Shown one piece after another: positions 17,368 through 26,502 of a DNA stretch of 64,000 nucleotides (the stretch's first letter is position 1; each line of letters opens with the position of its first letter). Below the pieces are notes generated by a model, which searched no databases, was not told the DNA's origin, and saw nothing but the letters and a program-made list of their open reading frames with translations. The stretch comes from Methyloprofundus sedimenti. Its GTDB lineage: Bacteria; Pseudomonadota; Gammaproteobacteria; Methylococcales; Methylomonadaceae. The stretch covers positions 434,001-498,000 of the forward strand of contig NZ_LPUF01000003.1 of NCBI RefSeq assembly GCF_002072955.1. Direction: 5' to 3'. Made by a program: the position numbers and the translations under genes.

Positions 17368-18318
17368 ATGATGTGTAATATTACCGCAATCATAGTTACT
17401 TTCAATCGACTAGATAAACTAAAATTAACGATTGAAAAGTCATTATCTGAAGAATTTAATTGTATTATTATTATAAATAATAACTCTAACGATGGCTCGC
17501 AAGAGTATTTAAATACATTCGATAATAATAATCTTATCGTTAAACATTTAAATAATAATATTGGTGGTGCGGGTGGTTTTAATATTGGTTTTGAAGTCGC
17601 TTTAAAAAATACTCAATCTGATTGGATAGTTTGTTTTGATGATGATGCATATCCACAGTCAGGCGCGATTAAAAAGTTTAAGCAACTGGAATTAGATAAT
17701 GAAACATGTGCGGTTGCTGCCGCTGTGTTTCTCCCAGACAATAGTATTAGTGTTATGAATCGCGTTAGAAATAACCCGTTCAAAAGCCTAAAAACATTAC
17801 TTAGGGTACTAACAAAAAAAGAGTCACTATATATTAGTAATGAATTTTATAAGGGGTCTGATAATACGATTATAGATGCTTCGACATTTGTGGGGTTCTT
17901 TATCAGGACAGAGCTTATTCAAAAGATAGGTTTACCCAGAAAGGAATTATTTATTTGTGCCGATGATCTTATTTATACCCTCAATTTAACATCATTGGGT
18001 TATAAACTCCTATTTGTTCCGTCTGTGAAGTTTTTTCATGATTGTCATACTTTAATCAATAATATGGATGTATATCACCCTATGTGGAAAGTGTATTACA
18101 CTTACCGCAATAGAATTGAGATGTACAGAGTGAGTTCAAGATGGCTTTATTTACCTGTCACGTTCTTACAAATAGTCCCATGGATAATGAAAATCAAATA
18201 CTACGAAAACAAAAGACTTTTCTTAAAACTACTGACCCTGGCCATTAAAGATGCCTTAGTGCATGATTTTTCAAAAACTCATCCGGAAATACTCTCTATC
18301 GTAGATAAGTATGAATAA
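17368..18318 (+). CDS. Glycosyltransferase family 2 (GlfT1/rhamnosyltransferase-like)
   Basis: 316 residues, single GT-A domain. ITAIIVTFNRLDKLKLTIEK at the start binds the nucleotide, followed by INNNSNDGSQEYL (~45), NNIGGAGGFNIGFE (~68), the DxD-type CFDDDAYPQ (~93) and a late FICADDLIYTL (~196). The GGAGGFN and DDDA pattern is shared with the larger GlfT2-like protein upstream, suggesting related donors. The downstream gene overlaps it by eight bases, so the two are co-translated. Donor and acceptor cannot be read from the sequence. Confidence 0.82.
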   Translation: MMCNITAIIVTFNRLDKLKLTIEKSLSEEFNCIIIINNNSNDGSQEYLNTFDNNNLIVKHLNNNIGGAGGFNIGFEVALKNTQSDWIVCFDDDAYPQSGAIKKFKQLELDNETCAVAAAVFLPDNSISVMNRVRNNPFKSLKTLLRVLTKKESLYISNEFYKGSDNTIIDASTFVGFFIRTELIQKIGLPRKELFICADDLIYTLNLTSLGYKLLFVPSVKFFHDCHTLINNMDVYHPMWKVYYTYRNRIEMYRVSSRWLYLPVTFLQIVPWIMKIKYYENKRLFLKLLTLAIKDALVHDFSKTHPEILSIVDKYE

Positions 18319-19078
18319 CATTCTAATCTCTACACATAAAAACTATACATTTCCAAAAAGTGCTATCTATACCCCTATACAGGTAGGAAAGCTAAACAGT
18401 TCAGAATATTTCGATGCTACTGGGGATGATACGGGTACCAATATTTCCTCAAAAAATAATACTTTTTGTGAGTTAACGGCTTTGTATTGGGCATGGAAAA
18501 ATGGCTTTTTTAAAGGGTGTGAATTTTGTGGTTTAGTACATTACCGGCGTTATTTTAAAGGCTCGGGTGAGACTCTGAATGGAAAGCAGATATTATCAGA
18601 AGGTGATATTTTAAAGTATCTTGAAGAGTATGATGTTCTAATGCCCAAAAAAAGGCATTATTATATAGAGACTGTAGCAAGTCATTATGCGCATGCTCAC
18701 TATCAAAAAGATATGTTAATGACTCGAAGGATTATTGCACTGCAAGAGAGTGATTATTTAAACACTTTTGATGCGTTAATGTCTAAGCGGAGTCTCTATC
18801 TTTTTAATATGTTTGTGATGTCGCCAAAGCATTTTAATGCTTATATGGATTGGTTGTTCCCGCTTTTATTTACTGTTGAAGATAACATAGATATTCAAGG
18901 TTATGATAATCACCAAATAAGGGTTTTCGGTTATATTTCAGAACGGCTTTTCAATGTATGGATTTTAAAAAACAATTTACGTGTTAAAGAGTTAGCTATT
19001 CAAAACCTTGAGGGTGAGAATCTCCTGTTAAAAGCATGGGGACTGATTAAAAGAAAAATTGCCGGGAAGAAATTATAA
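18311..19078 (+). CDS. DUF4422 family putative glycosyltransferase
   Basis: 255 residues. The DUF4422 pattern is clear: FCELTALYWAWKNGFF (~50-65), CGLVHYRRYFKGSG (~70), YDVLMPKKRHYYIETVASHY (~108), LYLFNMFVMSPKHFNAY (~160), FGYISERLFNVWI (~215). Proteins of this family are found in polysaccharide clusters and are treated as glycosyltransferases. The start overlaps the end of the GT2 gene by eight bases. It closes the island; the next gene is convergent and belongs to the core genome. Confidence 0.82.
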   Translation: MNNILISTHKNYTFPKSAIYTPIQVGKLNSSEYFDATGDDTGTNISSKNNTFCELTALYWAWKNGFFKGCEFCGLVHYRRYFKGSGETLNGKQILSEGDILKYLEEYDVLMPKKRHYYIETVASHYAHAHYQKDMLMTRRIIALQESDYLNTFDALMSKRSLYLFNMFVMSPKHFNAYMDWLFPLLFTVEDNIDIQGYDNHQIRVFGYISERLFNVWILKNNLRVKELAIQNLEGENLLLKAWGLIKRKIAGKKL

Positions 19079-19226
19079 TTTTCATGGTAGCCTGGTAATC
19101 AATAAGAGAATCACCTTCTTCAGACCCAATTTTACATAGTTTTATGCTGAATTTTATAATCTACAGACAATACATCATCGTCTCCAGTTTTCTAGTCTTC
19201 AAATAGTACGCTTAAATATTACGCTC

Positions 19227-21485
19227 CTACTTCCAGATCCCGACGATATTGGTAAAGTCATCCGTCCAGGGCTTCATATCAAAATATAAACCGGGCTTTT
19301 GCCAGCGACCTAATCCATTTTTGTATAGAGGTTTTAGATCCTCCTCGTTTTTCGCCAGGACAAACCAGTCTGTTGCCACCACTAACGGAATTTCCTGTTT
19401 AGGCTTAAATTCCTGAATTAATGCTGCATAGTGCAATTGTTTTGCATGATCAGAAAGTACTTTTTTCAGCTCCAGATGTCGATTAGTTATATGGAAAGCC
19501 AATAGGCCATTGCTTGATATTTTACTGAAATAAAGCTGCAATGCTTCCTGAGTTAACAAATGTGTAGGGACTGAATCTGAACTAAAGGCATCGATCACTA
19601 ATAAATCAAATTTTTCTGCAGGCTCTGATTCCAGGGATAATCGTGCATCACCTATCACCATGGCTGCTTTAGGAGTGCAGCGCTGCAGGTAGCTAAAATA
19701 TTCTGGATTTTTGGCGATCTCGACCACAACAGGGTCAATTTCAAAAAATGTCCAGGCTTGCTGTGGCTTGGCATAACAGGCCAGGGCCCCTGCCCCCAAG
19801 CCAACTACGCCTACTTGCCATTTTTCATCAACGGCATCATAAGCTTTAAATAATTGTCCCATAGGACCAGGGCGACTGTAATAGGTCAATGGTTCTTGTA
19901 CATGGCTTGCCAGGCGTTGTGCTCCATGTTTGGTCGTACCATGGAATAGCTCTTTGTATTTCTCAGGTTTGCCTTGTTCATTTAATAAAACACTATCGCG
20001 TACTGATAATACGCCAAAAAAAGTACGCTCTTTATAAATGGTATTTGACATCGTGACACGTAAGCCAACGATAAAGAAAATTATCACACCGGTTAATAAA
20101 GCTAGGCTTACTACCTGCTTACGAAATGCGTAGCTTAAGCCGGCGAATAATATCAATGCGGTGCCGATATTATCCATATACGCACCTAAATCAGAGACAC
20201 CATAATAAATCAGCCCGCCGAGAAGCAATATCAGGGCAGGAAAAATAGCCTGCATGCCCCATATCTTCCATTGCTCATTACTCTGCCGTTGAGCTGCCGG
20301 ACGCAATAATAATGCTGCAACAATCATCAGTGGGTATTCATAAATACCATTAAAGATGAACGGCGCAATAAAGGTATTAAACATGCCTCCCAACATGCCC
20401 GCAAAGGACATAATTAAATAAAACAAGGTCAGATAAGCGGTATGCGGGCGATGCTTGGCTAGTTCACCATGACACACCATGACAGCAAGAAAAAATGCAC
20501 TTAAATGCAGAGTTAAATCCAGCCAGTACGGTAATATCGCCGGATTGATAAATGAATAGGCTATAAAGGGTAGCAATACGATAGGCTGTAAAAATACCGA
20601 AACTCTCTGAATCGGCTTTGCCCAACGTGAAAATACTAACGTAAATGATAATAAATAAAGTGTTAGCGGAATAATCCACAGTAAAGGCACGGCAGCAATA
20701 TCGGTACTCACAAAATTAGTGAGACCCAATAACAAACTAGAGGGCACAAATGCTAGTGCCAACCAATGTAATTTGGCCAATGTTGAAGGTGCTTCCACTA
20801 CTTTTTCGGGCTCGTCAGACACCTTGTCTTGCAGATAATTACGTACAAAATACCAGCCACAGGCGGCAATTAATACTATTAGCGCAATATAGCCGATACT
20901 CCAGATTGATTTCTGCGCGTTTAATCCGATATTGGGCTCAATAATAAAAGGATAACTTAATAAAGCTAATAAACTCCCGCTATTACTTGCTACATAAAGA
21001 TAATAGGGATCATGACTGGTATGATGGCCAACATGCGAGAACCACTTTTGAAGTAAAGTCGACGTAGTTGAAAGTACAAAAAAAGGTAACCCTATAGAAA
21101 TAAACAGTGTCCAGACTAGCCATAAGGTAGGATTGCTATCAGTAGGTGGTGACATACTGTCTGGTAGAGCAACGGGAAGCGCGATTAAACTGATCAAGAT
21201 AATCGCAGCATGTATCTGAATTTGACGTGTATGCGCAAAGCGAGTGGATAAAAGATGGGCATATAAATAGCCAAAAAACAGCAACATCTGATAAAACACC
21301 ATACAGGTATTCCAGACCGCCGGAGAGCCACCCAGTAAAGGTAACATTAGCTTGCCGTACAGGGGCTGTAAAATAAACATCAGCGTCGCACTGACAAACA
21401 GCGTACCGGCAAATAATATAATCAAAGATAGACTGCGATCAGAGCTTGAGGGAGTATTGGACATAATGGATTTTGACGTTGACAT
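19227..21485 (-). CDS. Membrane protein fused to a spermidine synthase-like domain
   Basis: 752 residues. The first ~470 residues hold many hydrophobic segments in an MFS-like arrangement (LIILFAGTLFVSATLMFILQ at the start). The C-terminal ~230 residues are a spermidine-synthase-like Rossmann domain: VGVVGLGAGALACYA (~574), FFEIDPVVVEIA (~594), VIGDARLSLE (~624), DLLVIDAFSSDSVPTH (~640). This fused architecture is widespread in bacteria and its substrate is generally unknown; polyamine synthesis is not established for it. The gene stands alone on the minus strand, convergent with the polysaccharide island, with dispersed repeats behind its start. Confidence 0.85.
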   Translation of the reverse strand: MSTSKSIMSNTPSSSDRSLSLIILFAGTLFVSATLMFILQPLYGKLMLPLLGGSPAVWNTCMVFYQMLLFFGYLYAHLLSTRFAHTRQIQIHAAIILISLIALPVALPDSMSPPTDSNPTLWLVWTLFISIGLPFFVLSTTSTLLQKWFSHVGHHTSHDPYYLYVASNSGSLLALLSYPFIIEPNIGLNAQKSIWSIGYIALIVLIAACGWYFVRNYLQDKVSDEPEKVVEAPSTLAKLHWLALAFVPSSLLLGLTNFVSTDIAAVPLLWIIPLTLYLLSFTLVFSRWAKPIQRVSVFLQPIVLLPFIAYSFINPAILPYWLDLTLHLSAFFLAVMVCHGELAKHRPHTAYLTLFYLIMSFAGMLGGMFNTFIAPFIFNGIYEYPLMIVAALLLRPAAQRQSNEQWKIWGMQAIFPALILLLGGLIYYGVSDLGAYMDNIGTALILFAGLSYAFRKQVVSLALLTGVIIFFIVGLRVTMSNTIYKERTFFGVLSVRDSVLLNEQGKPEKYKELFHGTTKHGAQRLASHVQEPLTYYSRPGPMGQLFKAYDAVDEKWQVGVVGLGAGALACYAKPQQAWTFFEIDPVVVEIAKNPEYFSYLQRCTPKAAMVIGDARLSLESEPAEKFDLLVIDAFSSDSVPTHLLTQEALQLYFSKISSNGLLAFHITNRHLELKKVLSDHAKQLHYAALIQEFKPKQEIPLVVATDWFVLAKNEEDLKPLYKNGLGRWQKPGLYFDMKPWTDDFTNIVGIWK

Positions 21486-21504
21486 TTAATGTGTCAGTAA
21501 CTGA

Positions 21505-21530
21505 TGGCGGGCTAAAGCCGCGCCCTACAT
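21505..21530. repeat. Half-copy of a GTAGGGCG/GGCTTTAGCCCGC repeat family
   Basis: GGCGGGCTAAAGCCGCGCCC matches one arm of the palindrome at 24088-24153 (GTAGGGCGGTGCTTTAGCCC). Degenerate relatives are seen near 26429 (GCGGGCTGATGCCACGCCCT) and 58803. This is a dispersed intergenic repeat. Confidence 0.6.
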
Positions 21531-21534
21531 TTTT

Positions 21535-21632
21535 CTCGTTCCCATGCTCTGCGTGGGAATGCAGTGGTTGACGCTCCGCGTCACGGAACGCTGAACGTTC
21601 CAGTATGAATTCCCGCGCAGAGCGCGGGAATC
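21535..21632. repeat. Dispersed structured intergenic repeat
   Basis: Three consecutive stem-loops: CGTTCCCATGCTCTGCGTGG gives a TTCCCA/TGGGAA stem, then TGACGCTCCGCGTCA with CGGAACGCTGAACGTTCC, then ATTCCCGCGCAGAGCGCGGG. It has no coding capacity. It lies between the spermidine-synthase-like gene and the cytochrome gene, both on the minus strand, and could act as a processing or termination structure. Confidence 0.7.
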
Positions 21633-21642
21633 AGTTAAGATC

Positions 21643-22209
21643 TTATTTTAAGCTCCCCATATATTCAGCAACAGCTTTCATGTCTTCATCAGATAGCATT
21701 TTAGCAATACCGCTCATTGGGCCGTTTTTACGTGTGCCCTCTTTAAATGCCTGCAACTGGCGTTGCAAATAGGCAGGATATTGCCCTGCAAGTTTAGGTG
21801 TTAAACCCATGCCTATTGCTTTATCCCCATGACAACCAAAACACATCGGTGCTTTGGATTTACCTTTTTCCGCTAACTCACTATCGCCACCGGCACTTTT
21901 ACTTTTTACAGATGCAAAAAAAGCAGCCAGGTTATTAATTTCCTGATCTGTTAAATTAGCAGCCATATTTTGCATCATGGCATTTTCACGTGTGCCATCT
22001 CGAAAGGCACGCAACTGGTTTACCAGGTAGGCTGGCTTCTGCCCTGCTAAAATCGGGAAGTTAGAATTTTTGCTATTTCCGTCAACGCCATGGCAACTAA
22101 AACACATCCCTGCCTTTTCTTTACCTACAGCAATGTCAGGTGCGGCACTTACTACACCAGAAAAACACAAGCCTAGAAAAAGTGCTTGAACTCGTTTTTT
22201 TAATCTCAT
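21643..22209 (-). CDS. Di-haem cytochrome c4-like protein
   Basis: 188 residues with a signal peptide (residues 1-22, VQALFLGLCFSGVVSA-AP). There are two class I cytochrome c domains, each with a haem motif: CFSCHGVDG (~36) and CFGCHGDKA (~122), and methionine ligands in the AMMQNMA and GPMSGIA segments. The repeated PAYLVNQLRAF and PAYLQRQLQAF segments show the internal duplication typical of cytochrome c4. It is a periplasmic electron carrier, usually donating to a terminal oxidase. The length agrees with the family (~190-210). Confidence 0.9.
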   Translation of the reverse strand: MRLKKRVQALFLGLCFSGVVSAAPDIAVGKEKAGMCFSCHGVDGNSKNSNFPILAGQKPAYLVNQLRAFRDGTRENAMMQNMAANLTDQEINNLAAFFASVKSKSAGGDSELAEKGKSKAPMCFGCHGDKAIGMGLTPKLAGQYPAYLQRQLQAFKEGTRKNGPMSGIAKMLSDEDMKAVAEYMGSLK

Positions 22210-22310
22210 ATTAGCCTCTCCTATGGTTAGTCAACACGCGATTTATCTTACGCTGAAGACAATAATTGTTCAAACTTTTTGCGCTACAGAAAATAAGATC
22301 AAAGCAGCCA

Positions 22311-23612
22311 TTAATCTTTAAAAAAACAGCGCATCACATCGATCATATAACTGTGATCCTGCACACCGGCACTTTCCCGAATACTGTGCATCGCCCACAT
22401 GGCATTTCCCACGTCAACGCTACGAACACCTAATTTAGCCGAGGTCATAGGGCCGATGGTACTGCCACAAGGGATATCCGTTCTATGTGCATATTTTTGA
22501 TACGGTATGTTTGCAGACTGGCACCAGCTGATAAACATCGCTTCAGAAACACTTTCGGAACTGTAACGTTGATTGGCATTCAGTTTTATGACCGGACCTT
22601 TATTCACATAGACCTTGTGTTCAGTTTCATAAGCCGCCGGAAAATTAGGCTGATAAGCATGTGCCATATCAACACTCAGCATAAAACTGCCGGCCAGCGC
22701 GCGTTTATAATTTTCTGTGCTTACTGATCGTGTAATCGCAATACGCTCTAAAATATCAGGTAGAAAACTTCCGTCCGCCCCCTTGGCGCTTTCACTACCT
22801 ACTTCTTCATGATCAAAAAAGGCACACACAAGGGTATTACCCGCATTTAAGACTGTATCATCAAGTAAAGCGGTCAAACCAGCATGACAGGAAGCCAGAT
22901 TATCCAGCTGGCTATCCGTATAAAACGCTTGCTCAGCTCCCCAGAATGCACCTTTCTGGGTGTCGTAAACATTCAACTCCCAGGATAGAATTTGCTCCGC
23001 TGGTATGTTGCAATGATCAACCAGCAGATCGTTAAACACCTGATCCGGGATTTGCTCTTTCGTACTCATGGCAAATAGCAGTGGTAATTCCGTTTGCTTA
23101 TGCAGCTTCAAACCTTCTTCATTAACCGTTCTATTCATATGAATAGCAAGATTAGGCAGGCGTAATAAGGGTTGCTCAAAACGTATTAACTGCGTTTTAA
23201 TGTCGCCCTGCCCGCTACGATAACTTAGCCGTCCAGCAAAACTTAAATCCCGATCAGTGAAAGTCGTCAGAATTGGACCACCATAAACATCAACGCCCAT
23301 GCGCAGCATTTCGTCAGATTTATGTAAGGCATGGGGTTTAATCCTTAATCCTGGCGAATCAGTATGTGCACCTATTATTTTATAACCGTTTTCAGCCAGT
23401 GCTTTATGCCCGACTACAAAAGCAATAATAGAGGAATCATCACGGATAACATAGTACCGACCACCTGGCTCTAATTGCCACTGCTGTTGTTCAGACAAAC
23501 GCGTAAACGATGCCGTCTGTAAAACCTGCTCCATCGCAGCTACAGCATGCCAGGGACTGGGACTGGTATCAATAAAATCTAATAAGTGTTGAACTCGTTG
23601 TGTATCGTTCAT
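22311..23612 (-). CDS. apeB: M18 family aminopeptidase
   Basis: About 433 residues from the ATG at 23610-23612, which overlaps the msrB stop as ATGA. The frame extends 12 codons further upstream, but the coupled start begins [15 protein letters not shown], as in the family. M18 motifs: metal ligands in [16 protein letters not shown] (~80), the catalytic acidic pair in [15 protein letters not shown] (~255), and [18 protein letters not shown] (~378) followed by [17 protein letters not shown]. It is a cytosolic dodecameric zinc peptidase that removes N-terminal, often acidic, residues. Translation is probably coupled to msrB. Confidence 0.92.
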   Translation of the reverse strand: MNDTQRVQHLLDFIDTSPSPWHAVAAMEQVLQTASFTRLSEQQQWQLEPGGRYYVIRDDSSIIAFVVGHKALAENGYKIIGAHTDSPGLRIKPHALHKSDEMLRMGVDVYGGPILTTFTDRDLSFAGRLSYRSGQGDIKTQLIRFEQPLLRLPNLAIHMNRTVNEEGLKLHKQTELPLLFAMSTKEQIPDQVFNDLLVDHCNIPAEQILSWELNVYDTQKGAFWGAEQAFYTDSQLDNLASCHAGLTALLDDTVLNAGNTLVCAFFDHEEVGSESAKGADGSFLPDILERIAITRSVSTENYKRALAGSFMLSVDMAHAYQPNFPAAYETEHKVYVNKGPVIKLNANQRYSSESVSEAMFISWCQSANIPYQKYAHRTDIPCGSTIGPMTSAKLGVRSVDVGNAMWAMHSIRESAGVQDHSYMIDVMRCFFKD

Positions 23613-24007
23613 TTTGCTTTTAATTCTAAAGAAGCTGAATTTATGCAATAACGCAAACCTGTTGGCTCAGGTCCATCTTCAAACACATGACCTAAATGCG
23701 CATCACAGACACTACATGTCACTTCAACCCGGCGCATACCATGCGAAGTATCGACTATTTCTTTAACTGCCTGCGCAGATAGAGTATCCCAGAAACTAGG
23801 CCAGCCTGAGCCAGAATCATATTTGCTTGCAGAATCAAATAAAGCCTGACCACAGCAACTACAATGGTAAATCCCTTCTGTTTTACAATCGACATATTTA
23901 CCGGTAAAGGCTGGCTCAGTTGCGCTGTTACGGCAAATACTAAACTGCTCAGGGCTTAGTTTTTCACGCCATTGTTCATCGCTGAGCCTGATCTTTTTTT
24001 GGGTCAT
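23609..24007 (-). CDS. msrB: Peptide-methionine (R)-S-oxide reductase MsrB
   Basis: 132 residues, standard length. Two zinc-binding CxxC pairs are present (CSCCGQALF ~49, [16 protein letters not shown] ~97), along with SGSGWPSFW (~65) and the catalytic cysteine in [10 protein letters not shown] (~120). It reduces the R-epimer of methionine sulfoxide in proteins using thioredoxin. It is the first gene of a two-gene unit with the M18 aminopeptidase (four-base overlap). Confidence 0.96.
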   Translation of the reverse strand: MTQKKIRLSDEQWREKLSPEQFSICRNSATEPAFTGKYVDCKTEGIYHCSCCGQALFDSASKYDSGSGWPSFWDTLSAQAVKEIVDTSHGMRRVEVTCSVCDAHLGHVFEDGPEPTGLRYCINSASLELKAK

Positions 24008-24087
24008 TTTAATTTTTCCTTTATATTTTCTGGATAATTATAACGCGTCTAGTGCCAAACTTAACAACTGCCCACCTTTAACATATT

Positions 24088-24153
24088 GTAGGGCGGTGCT
24101 TTAGCCCGCAGGTAGTTATATAATCTGTAGGCTAAAGCAAAGCACCGCCCTAC
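24088..24153. repeat. GTAGGGCGGTGC palindromic repeat
   Basis: A 66-base inverted repeat with arms GTAGGGCGGTGCTTTAGCCC and TAGGCTAAAGCAAAGCACCG followed by CCCTAC. It is related to the half-copy at 21505. It sits in the 358-base gap 24008-24365, which also holds the repeat at 24232-24331 and no gene. Confidence 0.78.
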
Positions 24154-24231
24154 TTCTTAAAAGCTTACCTGGATTACGTGCAACTCACAGCCATATTAAA
24201 AAAATTTTAAATATTAGTATGTTAATAGTCT

Positions 24232-24331
24232 CGTCATTCCCGAAGTCTACCCAGTCAAGCGTGGGCACAAGCTTTATCGGGAATCTTTGCTTACCCCACG
24301 AGATTCCTGCTAAAAGCGTGCAGGAATGACG
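24232..24331. repeat. CGTCATTCC...GGAATGACG palindromic repeat
   Basis: A 100-base element bounded by CGTCATTCC (24232-24240) and its exact complement GGAATGACG (24323-24331), with internal arms CGTGGG/CCCACG and CGGGAATC/GATTCC. This type of boundary is common in dispersed repeats of proteobacterial genomes. Non-coding. Confidence 0.75.
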
Positions 24332-24365
24332 AATATAGCTGAGAGTCATGAGTAATCAGGAAAGC

Positions 24366-25889
24366 TTACAAATGCCTGAGTCTTAAACCTGATAACAGCA
24401 ACACTGCAGCATATAATGATGCGGCTATCGCGATCCACATTGCCAGATTCCATGCACGATCAAGCATTCTCCAATTATGCCAAAGACTAATATCGACACA
24501 ATGATAGATCAAAGCCGCCATTGCTGAACATCCTAGAATTATACGCAATATAAATATCCGCCATCCTGCTGAAGGCAGATATACTTTTGTTTTTAACAGC
24601 GTAGACAACAATAAACTGGCATTAAAAAATGCACCCAGGGATGTTGCCAATGCCAGGCCGGCATGCGCCAGCGGAAAGACCAGGGCGATATTTAACAGCA
24701 TATTCGCTACCATGGCATAAATACCGAACCGTACTGGTGTTTTCATATCCTTACGCGAGGTAAAGCCAGGCACCAGCACTTTAACCAGAATAAACCCTAA
24801 TAAACCAAGGGAATATGCCATAAGACTGCGCCCGGTCATGGCGACATCATGGGCACTGAATTGGTTATATTGAAATAAGGTTGATACCATCGGTTCTGCG
24901 AGCATTATCAGACCTAAAGAGGCAGGCGCGCCAACCAAAACAACGAGCTTTAGTCCCCAGTCTAATGATTTCGAAAAAGACTCCGTATCTTCAGCAGCAT
25001 GATTTTTTGAAAGACTAGGCAGAATGACCGTAGCCAGGGCTATACCAAATATACCCAGAGGAAATTCCACTAGGCGATCGGAATAGTAAAGCCAGGAAAT
25101 ACTTCCTACTGCCAGAAATGAAGCCAGTAAGGTATCCAGTAATAAATTAATTTGAGTCACCGACACCCCAAATAATGCGGGTATCATTAATTTCATAATA
25201 TGCTTTACCCCGGGATCATTAAAGCCAAAACGTAACCGCGGAACAAGACCTAAGCGCCATAATGCTGGGAGCTGAAACGCTAACTGTACTGCACCCGCAA
25301 CAAATACCCCCCAGGCCAGAGCAACAATGGGTTGCGGCATTAAGGGGGCTAACCAGATTGCCGCAGCTATCAGACTTATATTAAGGAATACCGGTGTAAA
25401 GGCAGGCACTGCAAATTTACCATAGGTATTTAAAATGCCTCCGGCAAAAGCAACTGATGAAATAAAGAATAAATACGGAAAAGTGATACGTAACATTTGC
25501 ACAGCTAAATCATACTGTCCCCCCTCCCAGGCGAAACCAGGCGCAAATGCCATAATCAAATAGGGTGCAGCTAGCATACCTGCAATCGTAGTTATCATTA
25601 AAACCAATGCTAGCGTTCCAGCGGTGCGATCTATAAAATGTTGCAACGCTGCCTTACCGCCCTGTTCTTTGTAATCTGATAACACTGGCACAAATGCCTG
25701 TGCAAAAGCACCTTCGGCAAATAGGCGACGTAAGAAATTAGGAATTTTAAAAGCAACAAAAAAGGCATCGGTACCCGAGTCTGCACCGAAAATACGCGCA
25801 AACATCATATCCCGGACAAAGCCCAGCATACGTGAAATCATGGTCATGCTACTGACTATTACAGTCGATTTAAAAAGTTTACGGCTCAA
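24366..25889 (-). CDS. murJ: Lipid II flippase MurJ
   Basis: 507 residues with about 14 membrane segments, the normal size and layout of MurJ/MviN. The N-terminus MSRKLFKSTVIVSSMTMISR leads into LGFVRDMMFARIFGADSGTD and FKIPNFLRRLFAEGAFAQAF, the MurJ signature. VEFPLGIFGIALATVILPSL near residue 270 is also diagnostic. It flips lipid-linked peptidoglycan precursor across the inner membrane. It is divergent from rpsT with a 92-base gap, an arrangement common in gammaproteobacteria. Confidence 0.96.
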   Translation of the reverse strand: MSRKLFKSTVIVSSMTMISRMLGFVRDMMFARIFGADSGTDAFFVAFKIPNFLRRLFAEGAFAQAFVPVLSDYKEQGGKAALQHFIDRTAGTLALVLMITTIAGMLAAPYLIMAFAPGFAWEGGQYDLAVQMLRITFPYLFFISSVAFAGGILNTYGKFAVPAFTPVFLNISLIAAAIWLAPLMPQPIVALAWGVFVAGAVQLAFQLPALWRLGLVPRLRFGFNDPGVKHIMKLMIPALFGVSVTQINLLLDTLLASFLAVGSISWLYYSDRLVEFPLGIFGIALATVILPSLSKNHAAEDTESFSKSLDWGLKLVVLVGAPASLGLIMLAEPMVSTLFQYNQFSAHDVAMTGRSLMAYSLGLLGFILVKVLVPGFTSRKDMKTPVRFGIYAMVANMLLNIALVFPLAHAGLALATSLGAFFNASLLLSTLLKTKVYLPSAGWRIFILRIILGCSAMAALIYHCVDISLWHNWRMLDRAWNLAMWIAIAASLYAAVLLLSGLRLRHL

Positions 25890-25981
25890 GACTGGTTTCC
25901 TGGTATTAAAAGATTGACAATCATATCATTTAAAAGGAAAATACAGGGTTTTAAAATACACAACGCAATAACCGAGGCATC

Positions 25982-26245
25982 ATGGCTAATACAGCTCAAG
26001 CAAGAAAACGTGCGCGTCAATCAGAAAACAATCGCGTTCGCAATTCTGGACAACGTAGCAAACTACGTACGTTCATCAAAAAAGTTATTGCTGCAGTTGA
26101 ATCTGGTGACGTAGAACAAGCAAAAACAGCTTATGCAACAGTCGTTCCAGTTATCGACTCAGCAGTGAATAAAGGAATTCTTCACAAAAACAAAGCCGCA
26201 AGAAATAAAAGCAGACTTAATGCAAGAGTCCGCTCAATGGCTTAG
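25982..26245 (+). CDS. rpsT: 30S ribosomal protein S20
   Basis: 87 residues, very basic, standard S20: MANTAQARKRARQSENNRVR, later NKAARNKSRLNARVRSMA at the C-terminus. It binds 16S rRNA early in 30S assembly. GAGG lies six bases before the ATG at 25982. An overlapping frame beginning at 25914 is spurious. A rho-independent terminator follows at 26267. Confidence 0.98.
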   Translation: MANTAQARKRARQSENNRVRNSGQRSKLRTFIKKVIAAVESGDVEQAKTAYATVVPVIDSAVNKGILHKNKAARNKSRLNARVRSMA

Positions 26246-26266
26246 TAATCCCGCAACGGATTATCC

Positions 26267-26308
26267 AAAAATACCAGACCAGCATCCAACTGAGTCTGGT
26301 ATTTTTTT
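26267..26308 (+). terminator. Rho-independent terminator after rpsT
   Basis: AAAATACCAGAC and GTCTGGTATTTT form a stem around a short loop, followed by a run of T (26302-26308). It is 22 bases past the rpsT stop. Confidence 0.88.
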
Positions 26309-26502
26309 GCCTGAAAACTATCCAGTTCCGACAGCGTCACACACACCTCATTCACGAAATAGATAAAACTCGCTCCCTGAAAGGCGTGACTTCAACCCAC
26401 CACCCATATCAAAAAGTATATTAAAAGCGGGCTGATGCCACGCCCTCCCCCTGTTTTTTGATATACTCTGCTTATCCGTCCAACAATAAGTAGATATAAA
26501 CC

